DNA of 64,000 bases from Climacteris rufus (lineage: Eukaryota > Chordata > Aves > Passeriformes > Climacteridae). The stretch lies in NCBI GenBank assembly GCA_013398175.1, contig VZRZ01007316.1, forward strand, positions 561,081-625,080, in the 5' to 3' direction. The position numbers and the translations under genes were made by a program. Shown here piece after piece: positions 24,321-37,900 of this stretch (positions are counted from its first letter, which is position 1; the number at the start of each line of letters is the position of its first letter). Under the pieces are notes generated by a model that saw only the letters and a program-made list of their open reading frames with translations, was not told the DNA's origin and did no database searches.

Positions 24321-27300
24321 ATTAAAAAAAATTTCTTTTAGAACAAAACACAACAAAACAAAAGTGGTGCTGTTCCCATTTTACTGAATAGAGTAAATGA
24401 GTCAAATCCTGCTCAAACAATAATTTATTCCTCTGCCCAGAGGTATATGAAGTCTCATCTTCCACTGGAATGACTTATTTAAATGGAGATAAAATGATTC
24501 CTTGTGGGGTTTTTCAATCATATCTTTTGTAGTTGTATGGCTTTTCTTGTAGTAATTAAATATTCATTGCACCAAAAGGGTTGCCATCCTTGCTTTCTTC
24601 TTGGTTAAAAAGTTCACTAGCAATTCCAGCTCTGTTTTCTGAGAAAGGAGAGGATTTACTGATGTGATCCAGATGAAATAAGGAATTTCCTTGTCATCTA
24701 TGATTAGGGTCTCAGGTTATTTGGAGAATGAAGATGTAATCTTTCTCTCGCCTATAATTTACCTTTGGTTGGACTAGTTTTTTCCTGCTTATGCTGGATT
24801 TGTGGTTTTTTGCATGTGGAGAGAGTGTGGGTACATTACTTGGGGCTATACATTTCTCGAAGCAGGGAAACACCTTGAACTTGCTCACTGCATTGCTGGG
24901 TGCTTTAATACTCACATTCTTCTTTTATGTTCCCAACAATTACTTCTATACTACAGCAACACGTAAATAGAGTAATGAGTAAACCGTACCTAAGGTAATG
25001 CCTTGGGGCATTGTGGAGGGCATTTTCTTGCCTTATTTTAATTTTATTTATTCACATTTATCATACATAGGGCTGTATAACTGTGCCAAGGTTATAGTCT
25101 GAATTTGCATGAACACTAACTAGAGTGTCTTCCCCAGATCAAGGACATGTAGTCTTTAGTATCTACTTCACGTAATTATTGAGGAATAGACCATGCTTGT
25201 GTATGAATAACAGCCATTAAAAAAAAGTCAGAAGGCTGAAGACATGCTAGCTCATCTGCTCTTTCTCTGTCAATGGCAGAGTGTTCAGTGTCTAATCCTA
25301 TCTAATCTCTTTGTTTAGGTTTATTGCTGAGATTTCAGACAATACAACTTCAGTCCCTCTGTTGAGCAGACTGTTTCACAATATCTCAACATCAAGATAA
25401 TTTTCTTGAGATTGTCTATTTTAGGTGTTTTTTCACTATTCTTTGTCTCATCTTCCCATAGTAACCTCTAAATTATGTGCTTATTGCTTCTATTTGTAAT
25501 TTATTATGTCTCCTTAATTATCACTCTAATATGCTTTGCATATCATAAATCTGTTCCTCCAGCAGTTATATGGGGGGGAGGAAGCCTGTGACTTGCTGCT
25601 GCCTCTGACAGACATTCCCTCTGCCTCAGCACAGTCCTGTTTGCACCAGGTCATGACTACTCCAATAAACAAAGTTCACAAAGGCCCTTGAAAATATATA
25701 TGGAGGTTAGGGGTTTTTATCTTTTTTTTTTCATGGGAGGCAGGTGGAGGGTATCTCATACAGACTTCTGCTAGTGTTTGAATAGTTTTGACTATCCTGT
25801 CATAATCCTGCTGGTTTCAGGAGTCAGCTAGAGAAAAGTAATTTGGGATATGCCAGTACTTTGGAGAGTCAGTTCTCAAAAAAAACCCTGGCATCTTCAA
25901 GTTGCAGAAGAAAGCAGCAGAGCAGTTACTTAAGTTCAGTTCTCCTTGCTGAAAATCCTTAAAGTTTGACCAAGTTATTTTCACCTGGGTATTGCAATTT
26001 GCACGTTTATCAAATTTTTGCAGAAGTCCATCAACATTTTTCACTGGAGCTATTTTCACTATAAATTCTCCAGCTCTCTGTACTTCTTCAGAGTTGAGTA
26101 GGCCAAGCATAAAGCACAACTGACATTTATTTATATATATATGCTAACTAACTATATTGTGAGATAAATAGAATACTTATCATGAGACAATTGCTATTAA
26201 ACTGTCTACAATTTCATTGTCTGTTGTTTACTTTGAATGCATCTGTAATAAGAAATAAGATCTGTAGCAGGGAGCTAAAGACTGAAACAAAGAAAGAGTC
26301 GACTGTCTTTTACTGGCAGTTGTAGCCTTCAAAAGCAACCCCATATGGCAGTGATTTTTCTGAGGCAAATTTGTCAAAGTTATGCTTTGTACTGGAGTTT
26401 TCAGTGCATTAGTTCTGAAAGGACAGTGAAAGGTTGTATCAGCCCAATGTTCTTTAAAATGTTACCAAGCAAGGGTCAAGGATTGGTATTTCTGGTGGAA
26501 GATCGGTTTCACACACTTGAAAGGCTCAAAAACTAATCTTACCATGACATTATGTCTAAGTAAATAAATAGTGCTATCTGCTAAAAGCTGTACAAATAGT
26601 GACTTCTCTGATGTAAAAAAAACCCAGAACTTCTGGAAATTTTGGAGTATTATTTTTTACAATATGTGCCTAACATAGTATTGGGTCACAAGATTGTCTT
26701 GCTAAATCATGTTATCGTAGCTATTCTACTGTGACTAACTTTTTGCTCTTCGAACTTCTTTGTTCTTATTTTGGTTTCTTTCTTAGCCATCAGTTAAACA
26801 ACCTGTACATACACAAAAGATAGCTGTAGCAGCACAGTGCTAAAAAGCATAATGAATTATGAGAAAAAAACAATATACTTTATTTCATTACTAGAACTCC
26901 AGCAATATTACTGGATTAAGTATTTCAACCACTTTTGCATCCCTTTATTTTGCCCTACCTGCAGATTTTGCATCCTCAGAAGTACTCTCACACTTAGTAG
27001 GAACCTGTTTTCCCGGTAATAAGCACTCTATAACATTAAATAGTAAAATAATTGTTCTAATATACTAATACTATACAAGTTAATAACAAGTCTGTGCTAT
27101 AAACCAATACTAGGTGCTCATGTGTCCCGAAGGGCTTGCCAACACATGGAGTTGAAATTGCTGTTTGGAAAGAATTATTCCAAAGTAGTTATTTTTGGAT
27201 ATTCAGGTGGATTTCCTGATTTCAAAATATGCAGACTTTATTCCAGTTTAAATATGAGAAATCCTCTTCTGCATTATAATGTAAGAACCACACGAGGACT

Positions 27301-28059
27301 GATCTGAAGTTGTAATTATTCCAGAGTCAGAGTCATCATAAATTTCCTAGACTGGGATAGACCATACTCCTGTCTGCACAACTAGATGATAAGCACATAT
27401 TAAAATTGGCAATTTTTGGGGGGGTATTAGATACTGTGAAAAATTACCTTCAGTTGGTGTCAACTTATGAGAACACTAGTAAAGGCAGAAGAACTATGAA
27501 ATAAGCACAGCTGCAAGTTTTCCTCACTGAAATGTAGAGTATTAGTTCCATACTGCAGATGGAATCAATTCAAGCTCTACAGATCTGAGCTTGATCATTT
27601 CTGTCTCTGTGAAGATGAAGGCTTTTACAGAGTGTCTATCTGTCCCACGAAATGCATCAGACACAAACTGTTCATTTGTGTTTTGCTGCCCCTGAAATAT
27701 CAGTGACAACTCTTGAAGGTGTGATCTATGCATGTATGTGTTGTATTGTAAGCAGACATTTTTGTCAAACAAGAATTTTAGATCCTGCTCCCAATTAATT
27801 GCTTGAAGTAGCCTTATGAAGGGAAGAAGAATGTCTTTTCCTTTTAGCTTGCAAGGATGTAAGAAAACCAGACATGGACATGGCTACATATTTACAATTC
27901 AGATTTATTAGTAAGATATTATTTTAAACAAAAAAGTGAGCTAAGACATAAAAATTTAAAACAGGCATGTGATTTTCAAAGGCCATTATGTAATTAATTT
28001 ATTTGCTTTAAAAAAATATCAAAATATTCAGGAATTCTAGGTTCAGTTTATTTACTGTT

Positions 28060-28860
28060 CATAAGCAGGCAAGTCCAGGAAGCGGGAGTTGGACGAGTGG
28101 ACAGTGAGGTGGATTGGGAAATGGCTGAATGCCAGGTCTCAGAGGGCTGTGGTCACTGTCACAGTGTAGTTTGAGGTATAGTAGTGTCACCTAAGGGTCA
28201 ATACTAGGCCTGGTATTGTTTAAGTTATTCATCAATGATTTGGATGAAAGGGCAGAGGCCTCCTCAACAAGTTCCCTGACAGCACAAAGTTGGGAGAAGT
28301 GGCCAATACCCCAGAGGGCTGTGCAGCCCTTCAGAAGGATCTTGACAGATTGGTGAGATGGATGGAGAGGAACCTTCTGAAATTCAACAATGGCAAATGC
28401 AGGGTCCTGTCCCTGTGGAGGAATGACACCCTGCACCAGCACAGGCTGGGGGCTGAACTGCTGGGGAGCAGCTCTGCAGAAAAAGACCTGGGGGTCCTGG
28501 TGGACAAGCTGTCCATGAACCAGCAGTGTGTCCTTGTGGCCAAGAAGGCCAGTTGAATCCTGACGTGCATTAGGAAGAGCATTGCCAGCAGGTCAAGGGA
28601 AGGTGATCCTGCCCCTCAGTCCTGGTGAGGCCACATTTCGAGAGCTATGTGTAGTTCTGACTCCTCAGTATGAGAGAGACTTGGAGCTCATGAAGCAGGT
28701 CCAGTGAAGGGCAACAAAGATTAAGGGACTGGAGCATCTCTCTTGAGAGGTGAGACTGAGGTAGTTTGACTTGTTCATCCTTGAGAAGAGAAAACTAATA
28801 GATCTATCAACATATATAAATATCTGAAGGGAGGACATTGAGAGGATGGAGTGCATGCTC
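28060..28860 (+). mobile_element. CR1 LINE fragment with reverse-transcriptase remnant
   Basis: About 800 bp match the 3' third of CR1 ORF2 in the sense direction. Near 28195-28250 the translation resembles the LFKLFINDLDE part of CR1 reverse transcriptase. From 28290 an open frame of 88 codons carries the C-terminal hallmarks GCAALQKDLDRLVRWMERN, SSSAEKDLGVLVD and VAKKA. The frame then stops (TGA after 'aaggccagt') and the following DNA, still recognisably CR1, is shifted and mutated. It is therefore a dead, 5'-truncated copy. The older-looking sequence beyond 28860 is not assigned. The antisense open frames overlapping it are shadows. Confidence 0.9.
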
Positions 28861-31800
28861 TCAAAGTTGTCTTTCATGTTTGATCCAAGTAGAGTCGCTT
28901 GGAAGCACCAATATTGAGAGAATTGTGTGTTATAAACACTGTTTATGCCTATATATCTGATTCTCGATTTGATGGAAGGAGCTTGTGGGTTTAAGGCTGG
29001 TATTCTCATTGATGTTACAAGGTTGAATTGTACCTAAATACATTTTCATTGTGTTACAGAAATTCAAGTAACAGTAATCAACAGTAGCCCACTCAGAGTG
29101 TCTGACATGATTAAAGGATTTGATTTTTCTTACCATTACAGACAAGGGTTAAGCAGGATTCTGAATATTTGACATGCATCTTATTTTGAGCTCCTAGGGC
29201 TTTATAAGTTGTGTCCCTACCATTTCTGTTTTTCTGCTTCATTCATCTATATCTTTAGATCCCTATTTTCATTTCACGCATGTATATATGTATATAGGTA
29301 CAAAACCTGTAGTAATGGAGACACTGATAGTTACCTCTGTACAGAGCTCTAGTATTAAATTCACGTATTCATTCAGAAATGGATAAAACTGTGCATTTGG
29401 AACATGAGACAGGCTTATAGATTCAGTTTTCTGTTCAAATTTCAAGTGATGAATGTGTCTGCTGCAAAATAAGATGGTGACCCCAGTTCTGTTCCTGGTA
29501 TACAAAGTGTCAGATCACATTTGACAGTATTTGAAACTATGTAGGCATGGATATTTCAGTACAAATGATTGAAAGGCTCAGGAGACTCTTCTTCAAAATG
29601 CTGTGTATAGGCAAAGACAGAAAAATGGTTCTTGAATAATCTTGGAAGATGCATCTCTTGTGTTTATATATTGTATGAATAAAATGTTGCAGCTCAAGAG
29701 GAGCCCTGATTAGCACTTGTAATGTATATCCATATAGGAATATATTCTCCCCCTGAAAGGAAATTTAAAAATCAGGATATAGCTCTTAAATTTCAGGAAT
29801 TTTTTGTTCTTTGGAACACACATAAATTCTTTTTAGTATAAAACTGTATGGGATTTTTAATATATATTTTTTTCTGAATTATATTCAATTCTGCCTCATT
29901 TTCTGACTCAATAAATAATCTCAAATGTAACTGAAGTAGAGCAATTTTGCTGGTCTACTTGATGCTAATTATAAAATAGCTAAAGAAAATTGCCTGCTTT
30001 TGCTGACTTGTTTAGAGTGAGGTGACTTATGGTTCTGTTACTACTCAGTCAAAGTCCGTTGCTGAAGTGTTGCACCACAGAGGTGCAGGCACACTGAACC
30101 ATTGCAGCCAAATGAATGCCTTGCAGGAGACACACACAGCTACCTATCATTTATGTGTGGTAAAAAATGCGAAGTGACAACATAGAGCAAAATTACAATC
30201 AATCAGGAGAAGCCAAAAGCCGTTGAATGTTTTTGCAGAGAGTGCTGACTTGATACGGTAAGTGGCATCAAGAGTCTTCAAATGAACCAGTTTAATTTTA
30301 TTACTGAATTTCCTTCCTGCACAAATTGCCAGTTTTAGCAATGCTGGGACAAATCACGTGAAGTCTTAGAGATGTGGGCTGGTGCCTCCTGGGATTAACA
30401 GACAAAACATTCAGTCTTTGCTGAAATTGAGATGTAAGGTATACTTCTAGTGACAGGATGACAAAATATATTATCCAGCTCTGCTACTTCCAGTGTGACA
30501 GTCTGAGAAGGCCCTGTCAAATGAAAGACCTAATGCCTATTTTAAAATTTATTTAATTTTTTTCAGCAACAACATCCAAAATGGCTTTAATTTAGACAGA
30601 GGTTTGGGAAGAAAAAGAGATAAAGATGTGTAGTGGTATCTAATTTTTTACTTTCCTTGCTTACATAAAATTACCATAAGTTTGGCAGCCGTGTTGCATA
30701 GTTTCTTCTGTTATTGCATGTACACAATGAAGCTCTTCCTCTCACTGCTGTCTCTTGAGAGAGAGATTCTTCAAAAAAGAGTTAAAACAATATGAAATTT
30801 TCCTAAGGACACATAATTGTTTGTTAATAATAGTCCATTTAAAGGTCACATTTCAGATAGAAGTGCTGATATTTTCATACTTACAAGCTTTAGTCTGTCT
30901 GATTATCTGTTAACTTATTTTCTTCTCTGTTTCTTTGTTTGTTTTTATCTAGACATAGTAGATAAAAATAATTAGCTGCTGTTACACATTAAGTCATCCC
31001 TCAAAGGAAAGAAAATGGTTTTAAAAGGTGACATAATTAAGCGATAAGGATAAAAATCTACCCTCACATTACCTCCCTTTTTTAATTTTAAAGAAACTAT
31101 GTCCTCTTTTCAGAGATATTGGTGATCTAAAAATATAAGAAAGAAAACTCTCTGACACATGAGGCAGGGTGGAGAGCAGAAAAGGATTATTCTGCCAATA
31201 CCTGAGAACAGGGCTGCTGTTTAAGCCAGGTCCTGTCTCATTTCATGAACATGTCTGACACAGAGCTGAACTGAAAGAGGTGGGTCATACTGAGCTACAC
31301 TTTCATAGAATGTTTTTTTTCTGTCTGAATATAAGATTTAGAAAATTAAATTTTTTACAGTATGAGAGATGTAATAATGACTGGGATAATGAATTTGCAT
31401 GATAGTAAAAGAAACCAGCAAAACTAGAGTTTCTCATGTGAGGAATATTTCTCTGACAAAATTTTTTGTTGCTTTGTTGGGAACAGTTCATATGTTTAGA
31501 GGATTAATTTCTGTACTGTAGTGTAAAGAAAAAATATTGAAGTCTGTTAATGCCTCTTGTTTGTGGAGGAAGTTATCCTCTTTGTCATCTGCATAAGGTT
31601 AGCTGAGTTATTAACTTCTTCAAATCATAATTTTCATATGCTCAGTGGATCTTCTTAGCTAAATTCTGAAAAGGATCACCTCATTTTATCTTGTTGCAGA
31701 TCACTCCAAACCTGCTCAGCTACTGAAATGACCAGGTTCAGTGTTCACAGTGATTGAACATGCTTTGTCCCAGCAGTATAAGAACTTCTTTTTTTTCTTC

Positions 31801-31997
31801 CATGAAACTAAGATCTGTTCTGATACCAGAAAATTGTAAGAACAGTAAAAATATGTTTTTAACGCTTTACTTATAACTTCTGAGCAACTTGTAATGAATG
31901 GTGCAAGCTGTTTTGATTTCCCTGAACGGAAGGTAAAATGAAAACAAAAGCAGAAGAAGAAATGGGGGCGAAGAGCAGAGTGGGAAAAGGATCAGCC

Positions 31998-32019
31998 TAC
32001 TCCCACGAAAGAGGGAGTA
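31998..32019. repeat. Short perfect inverted repeat
   Basis: Arms TACTCCC and GGGAGTA flank the 8-base spacer ACGAAAGA. It lies about 40 bp from a stronger palindrome (32056-32076) in a short interval with more CpG than the surroundings. Confidence 0.5.
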
Positions 32020-32055
32020 TCGTTCTAAGTGAAAGGATACTGACTTTAAAATACT

Positions 32056-32076
32056 AAACGTTTTACTAAAACGTTT
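32056..32076. repeat. 21-bp palindrome
   Basis: The arms AAACGTTTTA and TAAAACGTTT are exact reverse complements separated by a single C. Each arm contains an AACGTT core with a CpG, unusual in this CpG-poor intron. It could be a binding site for a dimeric protein or simple coincidence. Confidence 0.65.
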
Positions 32077-32767
32077 CTAAAGCATAATTACGACATTTAT
32101 AAATATGAACACTTTGAAGTTAGAAAAGTCAGCACTTCTGCTTTGAGGCATAAATTCTTATTTCGACATTAGCACTGCTAACATTGCCAGTTGTGCATTA
32201 TGTCAGCCTTTAATTTGTTTTTGTTTTCTTTTCTCATGAAACACATTATTTGTCAAGAGATATTCTGAAGGAGAACACTGGACATCAAGCCTTACAAACT
32301 GGAAGACAAAGACACTTGAAACTTCTCATAATTTGCTTTAATGTTCCTTCTCACTTTCTAGATAATTAAATGGAAACATGTAGCCTGAGTTAAACCTGCT
32401 AAATGCTCACAGCTGCAAGAGCCATCAGTGGGAACGCTCTTCTGAGCAGTGAGTTCCCTAAACCAAAAGCTTTCTGTTTGAACTGGAAGCCTAATTATGG
32501 AGTTTTGACTATTATGTCTCTTACATTGTGCCCATGTTGCAGATGAGAACTTTGTTTCCTCATAGTACTGGCAATACATATTGCCAAATGTACTGTGGAA
32601 ATGAATTCTTTGAAATTTATAAGCACTAAAAATCCTCTCTGATAGTATCATGGAATAGCATACTAGGGAATTAGTAAGTCTGCCTTTAGTCAGGTGTTAA
32701 CGTGGAAGTACATGAGGAATGCCAGAGATAAACAGAAATATCAATAAAACACATAAGTTAGTGAGGA

Positions 32768-33192
32768 CAGAATCACAGAAAGTTTGAGGTTGTCAAGGGT
32801 GTCTGATGGTCATTTGGTCCAATTTCTTACTCAAGCTAGTCTTCCCAGAACCAATTGTCTAGGACCATGTCTGAGTGGTTTTTGAGTATCTCCAAGGAAG
32901 GAGACTCCAGAAGCTCTCTGGGCTCACTGTGCTAGTGCTTAGTCATCTTCACTGTAACAGTGTGACCTGATGTTCAGTTGAAAATCCTGTATTTCAGTTT
33001 GTGCCCATTGTCTCTGGTCCTGTCACTGGGCACCACTGAAAAGACCCTGGATCCCCTTCTTTGGACACCCCTTCAGGGTTTTGTACATATTGATGAGATC
33101 CTCTCTGAGCCTTCTCTTCTCAGGCTAAACAGCTCTCCCAGCTCTCTCTTCACTGGAGAGATGCTTGAGTTGCTTAATCATCTTTGTGGTCC
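32768..33192 (-). mobile_element. CR1 LINE fragment, 3' end
   Basis: The + strand starts CAGAATCACAGAA, the reverse complement of the CR1 tail octamers, and continues through the CR1 3' UTR and ORF2 end in reverse (for example 'gatgagatcctctctgagcc' and 'ctcttctcaggctaaacagc'). The element is therefore inserted antisense to SEMA5A. It is 5'-truncated and diverged, and appears older than the copy at 50185. Confidence 0.85.
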
Positions 33193-34099
33193 TTCAGTCA
33201 ACAGATATGATGGGAACAGATAATTAATGAGAGTATGATAACACCCATGGATTTGAGTTGAACAAAAATGATCAGTCTAGTATTTTTTACAATCTAGACA
33301 AAATGTTTGAATGTATTATGTGTAATTTATAGGTATTTTTACAAGTGTTAACACAATGACATTATGCTTCACTAGAATGGGCTTTCCACCTACTTTCTTA
33401 TGCATCTTTAGCTGTGAAACTGAAGACCTATTGCCTGCATTGTTAATGCTTGACCTACCAGTAGCCAGAGAAACCTGCTATTTAGTAGAGAAATGAACTT
33501 CTAGTATCGTTCAGTGGGTCTTTCAGAGTCTGTGTGAAACTGGACTACCATCCTTCCCTCTAACCCTTTTTTTTCCCTCCTCAAGTGCCACCAAGAGGGA
33601 ACGTTGAGGGCAGCATGTGCTGTGTAAGAGGTGTGATGGCAGGCACCAGCACCCCTTTGAACTTCCTGAGATTTTATGTCAGTGCAATGCATTTTCAAAT
33701 ACATTTTCCTCTGATTTCTGAAAAAGATACCTATAATTCCAAAACTGATAGAAAAGACTAAGAACTGTAACTCCTGAAATCTTTACTTGGAGCAGACAAT
33801 ATACCCTTTTTATAAATTGCTGTAATTATTTAGTAATTAAGTACAACAATCAGACTTGATAACATACCATGCATGCAGACAGAAATTCAGCTATGCACTT
33901 AAAAAATCCTAGCTTTGTGTCAGCATTCAAATTCTTTTTGTTTTCTGTTAGGTCATTTTGTCTGTGCTATACCACAACAAAGATCCATTTCGCTGTCTGC
34001 CTATGAAATACAAAAAGATGCTACATAGTTATTTAGAGATCTTTGGTCAGTACAAATGAAGGTAAATGTTGAGGTTATCTGACTGGTTTTCATTCACAG

Positions 34100-34217
34100 T
34101 GCATGCATTGGATCCCAAGACCCTTATTGTGGCTGGGACATGGTGATGAAGAAATGCACATCGCTGGAAGAAAGTCTGAGTATGAGTCAATGGGAGCAAA
34201 GCATTACCGTGTGTCCA
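34100..34217 (+). CDS. SEMA5A: SEMA5A exon: PSI domain
   Basis: This 118-bp exon encodes the plexin-semaphorin-integrin (PSI) domain, a small cysteine knot that follows the sema propeller and orients it relative to the TSRs. The first base completes the Ser codon begun in the preceding exon, then the frame reads ACIGSQDPYCGWDMVMKKC and on through SLEESLSMSQWEQSI to TVCP. The DPYCGWD signature is diagnostic of semaphorin PSI domains. Cysteines are present at the expected places. The acceptor is TTCATTCACAG and the donor CCA|GTAAGT, the strongest donor type. It ends in phase 0. The downstream sequence after the donor has no continuing homology. Identification as SEMA5A comes from the joined product. 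Confidence 0.95.
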
Positions 34218-34907
34218 GTAAGTCCAAATGTATTCTTTTATCTCTTAAAACCTTTGATTCCATGTGAATTCCATTAAAATGAGCTGGCATAGATTTTCCA
34301 AGCTCGGAAAACTGTATTTAATGACATTTTCCTTAGGTTTTCCCATCAGATTTTAGCAGAATACTTAGTTTCTTTTCTATTTCTTAGCAATCTCCTTATA
34401 TGAGAAAATTATTTAGAGTAATTTCAAAGAGTCATTGGTTTTTACCTGTAGTGTCCATGTTCCCACCTTGAAAACAAATGTGTCCTAAGATTAGAGATAT
34501 TGACATATTTTTCTCTGCAGAATTTTTCTCTGTTATGTATTTTGAAAAAGTTTAATCATTAGCAGTATTATCTTTTCTTTTAGGATAATTAATGCTGTTC
34601 TAAAAAGTAAAAAAAAATCTTTAAAAGTCCATGAATTGGAAGGGTGAATTCTATGAGTTAAGTCTCACCCACATAAATGACAGAGGTGATAATTGTAATA
34701 AGCTCAGTATTCATATTTGCAGTGGCTTGACACTTCTCTTAAAATAAAAAATTGAATAAATTTAATATAATAAAAAAGCAACAGTAAAATTGATTTGTAT
34801 CTCTCATTTTTAATGTCATTCTGATGTTGCTTTAATATTCATTCTTTTCCCTCACTCCAGAGTGTGCAAAAAGAGGGTTAAAAAGGAACTTCCTTGGGCT
34901 ACTAAGC

Positions 34908-34927
34908 TTTTTTTTTTTTTTTTTTTT
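34908..34927. repeat. Poly-T run at gap edge
   Basis: A run of 20 T directly abuts the N block. The homopolymer is the likely reason the assembly broke here, so its true length is unknown. Confidence 0.9.
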
Positions 34928-34957
34928 NNNNNNNNNNNNNNNNNNNNNNNNNNNNNN
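34928..34957. other. Assembly gap (30 N)
   Basis: Thirty undetermined bases follow a poly-T run. The number of N may be an arbitrary placeholder. It lies in an intron, so it should not affect the known exons. The antisense frame that spans it with unknown residues is not a gene. Confidence 0.99.
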
Positions 34958-37900
34958 TCTATTGCTGCTTTGTCCTGCCCATGAAGTGGGAGTCTTACCA
35001 ACTCAATTCTGCTTTCCTTCCTAGTAAGGACTTCCTGAACTTGTCCCCACTCATTACTGGAGCACATGTATCTATGAACTTATGCTCATATGACACTCAT
35101 GTTCTAATCTCCATGTGTTTAACAAGCACCCTTTAACATCTTGTTGACACTTCTCTATCTTAAGATGGCTTTGTTCAGTAAACTAGAGGTGTGCAAAATT
35201 AGCATAAAGTTCTTCCAGCTTTGACTTGCGCTCTTTATGTGTGTTTCAGCAGCCACAAAGATACAAACACTTCATTGACTGTGAGGTCCTTGAGAGCTTG
35301 CTCCTGTGTTCTGACTGTGTTTGTCATTAAATAGCAATCTTTTAAACATTTTTTTCAAATTTTAAAAACTTTAAAAAAATATTTATGTCTTGTCTGGTCC
35401 TTTGCGTTCATTTTCTCACAGAGAGGCCTAATAAAATAGGCTTCTGTTGGATTCATCTGCATTAGCATTTGAGCTGAAATGAGGAGCAACTTTGGGGCAA
35501 ATACTATGATTACTGAAATGTCATAGTTTATTGATGCTTGCATAAGCAGTCAGCCTGCTGTGCTCAGTCTTTGAATTGTGGCACTGGCCCTTATTTTCTT
35601 TTGTAGAGATACAACGCAAAACCAAGACAGGGTGGATGAAGGAATAATTAGAAAGCATAATTCAACTCTGTTCTGTTCAACTGGAAAAAAATTATTTAGT
35701 ATCTATTATATGACAGTTGCATGGGGTATGGCAGTCTAGTCAAAGCAGGGGAGCACCTAAGGCTTGCTTAGAAATTCATCCTTAGCTGTGAGACTTACAC
35801 TGCTGATCAGAGATGCAAGGGTTTAGTGAACCTCCAAAGAAATTTTGTACTTTAACAGATTGACGTTGCATAATATAAGGAGGATTTTAGAATTATCTAT
35901 GTAAATTAAAATGTTCACCCCTTCACTGTTTTAAACCCTTACACACCAAGTAATACATTATTGAACAGATTTGAAAAAATTGATAGAAACCTTCTTGAAC
36001 ACTGTATTCTGGCAAACTGCAATCGATTACAATTTTGCTTAGAGAGGCTTTCAAATATGTGTTTTTATAGCATTTGTATGTGCTGTGCTCACGGGATATA
36101 TAAGCCAAGATGTAACACATTTAATTTTGTGGGCAACTGAGCTATGTGCATCCTTAACATGTGCTAGATACATTTAAGACACTGTTGCAGAACATAACAG
36201 ATCAATTGCTGATCTTTTTAACATTATGGAGTTGTTTTTTTTAGATTAATGCATGACCAGTTTCTTCTAAAATTGGATCAGAGAGGTATGTTTATACACT
36301 AGTTTAGTCCAGAATAAAAAGTGTGATCAGTTGCCTTTGTGAAATTATTTCCTAGAGAATTATTCATATGGCTAAATACTTATTGGCATGTCATGGTAGA
36401 GGAGGAAGGGAACTAGGAGAGATAAATGTGTATCTGTGCTACCATCTCTCTGAACTTTGAAGATCAACTGTGAAAAATGTGTTTATTTTGGTTATCTTGC
36501 TTTGATTTAATTCTCAATTTGATTTTTAGGTTACTGTTTCAGTTGGCTTGAGTACAGCAATTGTGCATAAATATAGACAGTAATTAGTACTGTGGCACAT
36601 ATATCTACTTTGATCTTCTTCAAGTTGGTCATATACCCCTATTATTCATCCAGTATTTGTTATGGTAATGAAGGTTCATTGGCTTTTTAAAATATTTTGC
36701 AGTGAGACCACTTGCAATCCATCATTTTAAAATACAGTGACATCATCTAAGAGTTTTGACAAGGAAATTAAAAATAATTGTATAAAATAGGTTTGGGATT
36801 TTTTGTTGTCTTGGGGTGTTTTTTAGGGGGGAGTTGTTTTTTTGCTTTTAACAGAAGTATGCAACATGAAATGGCTTTATTTTTACAGTTGTGCTCAGAG
36901 AAAGAGTGTAGTATGGGATCTTACCTGAGTTCATTAGCAGCTTCAGGAAATACTACAGACTCAATGAATTCTACACAAAGTAATCTCAAACCAAAGATCT
37001 CATGAATTTAAGAACTGAGTCACTGAAGATGTGACCTTTACTCAGAGTGCAGAGACACAAAGTAGGAAGATGAGGTGGGTGCAAAGAGGCTTGAGACAAG
37101 ATTGATATTTGTAGGACATTTGGAAGGAAGAAAGGTCTAAGGGTATCTGCAGAAGGGAAAGGGTGACAAAACCAGGATGTTAGAGAGGATAGGCAGAGTG
37201 TAGCTGTTCCAGGATAGTACAGGCATATGGTCTGGTTGACTGTGATTTTGCCCTTGAGGTGTGTCAGATTTTAAAAGGCTAGTGGGCATAGATTCTGGTG
37301 AGGGCTGTAAAGGCCCCACATTGGTACATTTTGCTTTCCTGTAGTCATGTGATGAAATTATTTGATATCACTTCTGAAAGGGAGATATTCACAGAGACAG
37401 AGCAGCTGAGTCATGGGGAACAGCAGAGACTGCAGTGGGATGAGCTCTGCAGGAGCAGGGAAACAAAATGAAGAAAGAGAATACATCATCAATATACCTT
37501 TCTGAGTTCAAGCTTTCAGCTATGATTTATGTATACTTTCTCTGCCACTAAATATATGTTATGGTAACCATAGACAATTGTAGCTTTAGTTTATAAATGT
37601 AGGTGCAACAATAAAAAGTCTTGATGCAGCAGAGAAGTAGAAAGCAGTGAAGACATTTTCACATCTCTGACATTAATTTGATTGGGGATATATAATTGTT
37701 AGTTTATGGACTACATATATATTTGTTAGACCAGCAGGGGAAGGGAGAATGGGTTTACTTGTCACTCAAAAAGAAGTATTTCCTGTTATTTTATGAAATC
37801 CAACAGTGTAAACTCTGCATGAGCAAAGGTTGGTGAGTTATTTTCAATAAACAGCTGTCAGTAGATTTTGAAATCATGAATTATAGTTCTGTCAGTTGTA

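Larger units (their letters stand above)
22253..34099 (+). other. SEMA5A: SEMA5A intron
   Basis: An 11.8 kb intron (phase 2) starts GTATGA and ends TTCATTCACAG. It holds a possible minus-strand LTR (about 23870-24320), a + strand CR1 fragment with recognisable reverse-transcriptase remnants (28060-28860), a minus-strand CR1 (32768-33192) and two short palindromes near 32.0 kb. The remainder is ordinary AT-rich sequence in which I see no gene or RNA. Confidence 0.85.

Noticed and set aside
34852..35067. Open frame spanning the N block
   Set aside because: It includes unknown residues and a Lys run from the poly-T tract, so it is an artefact.
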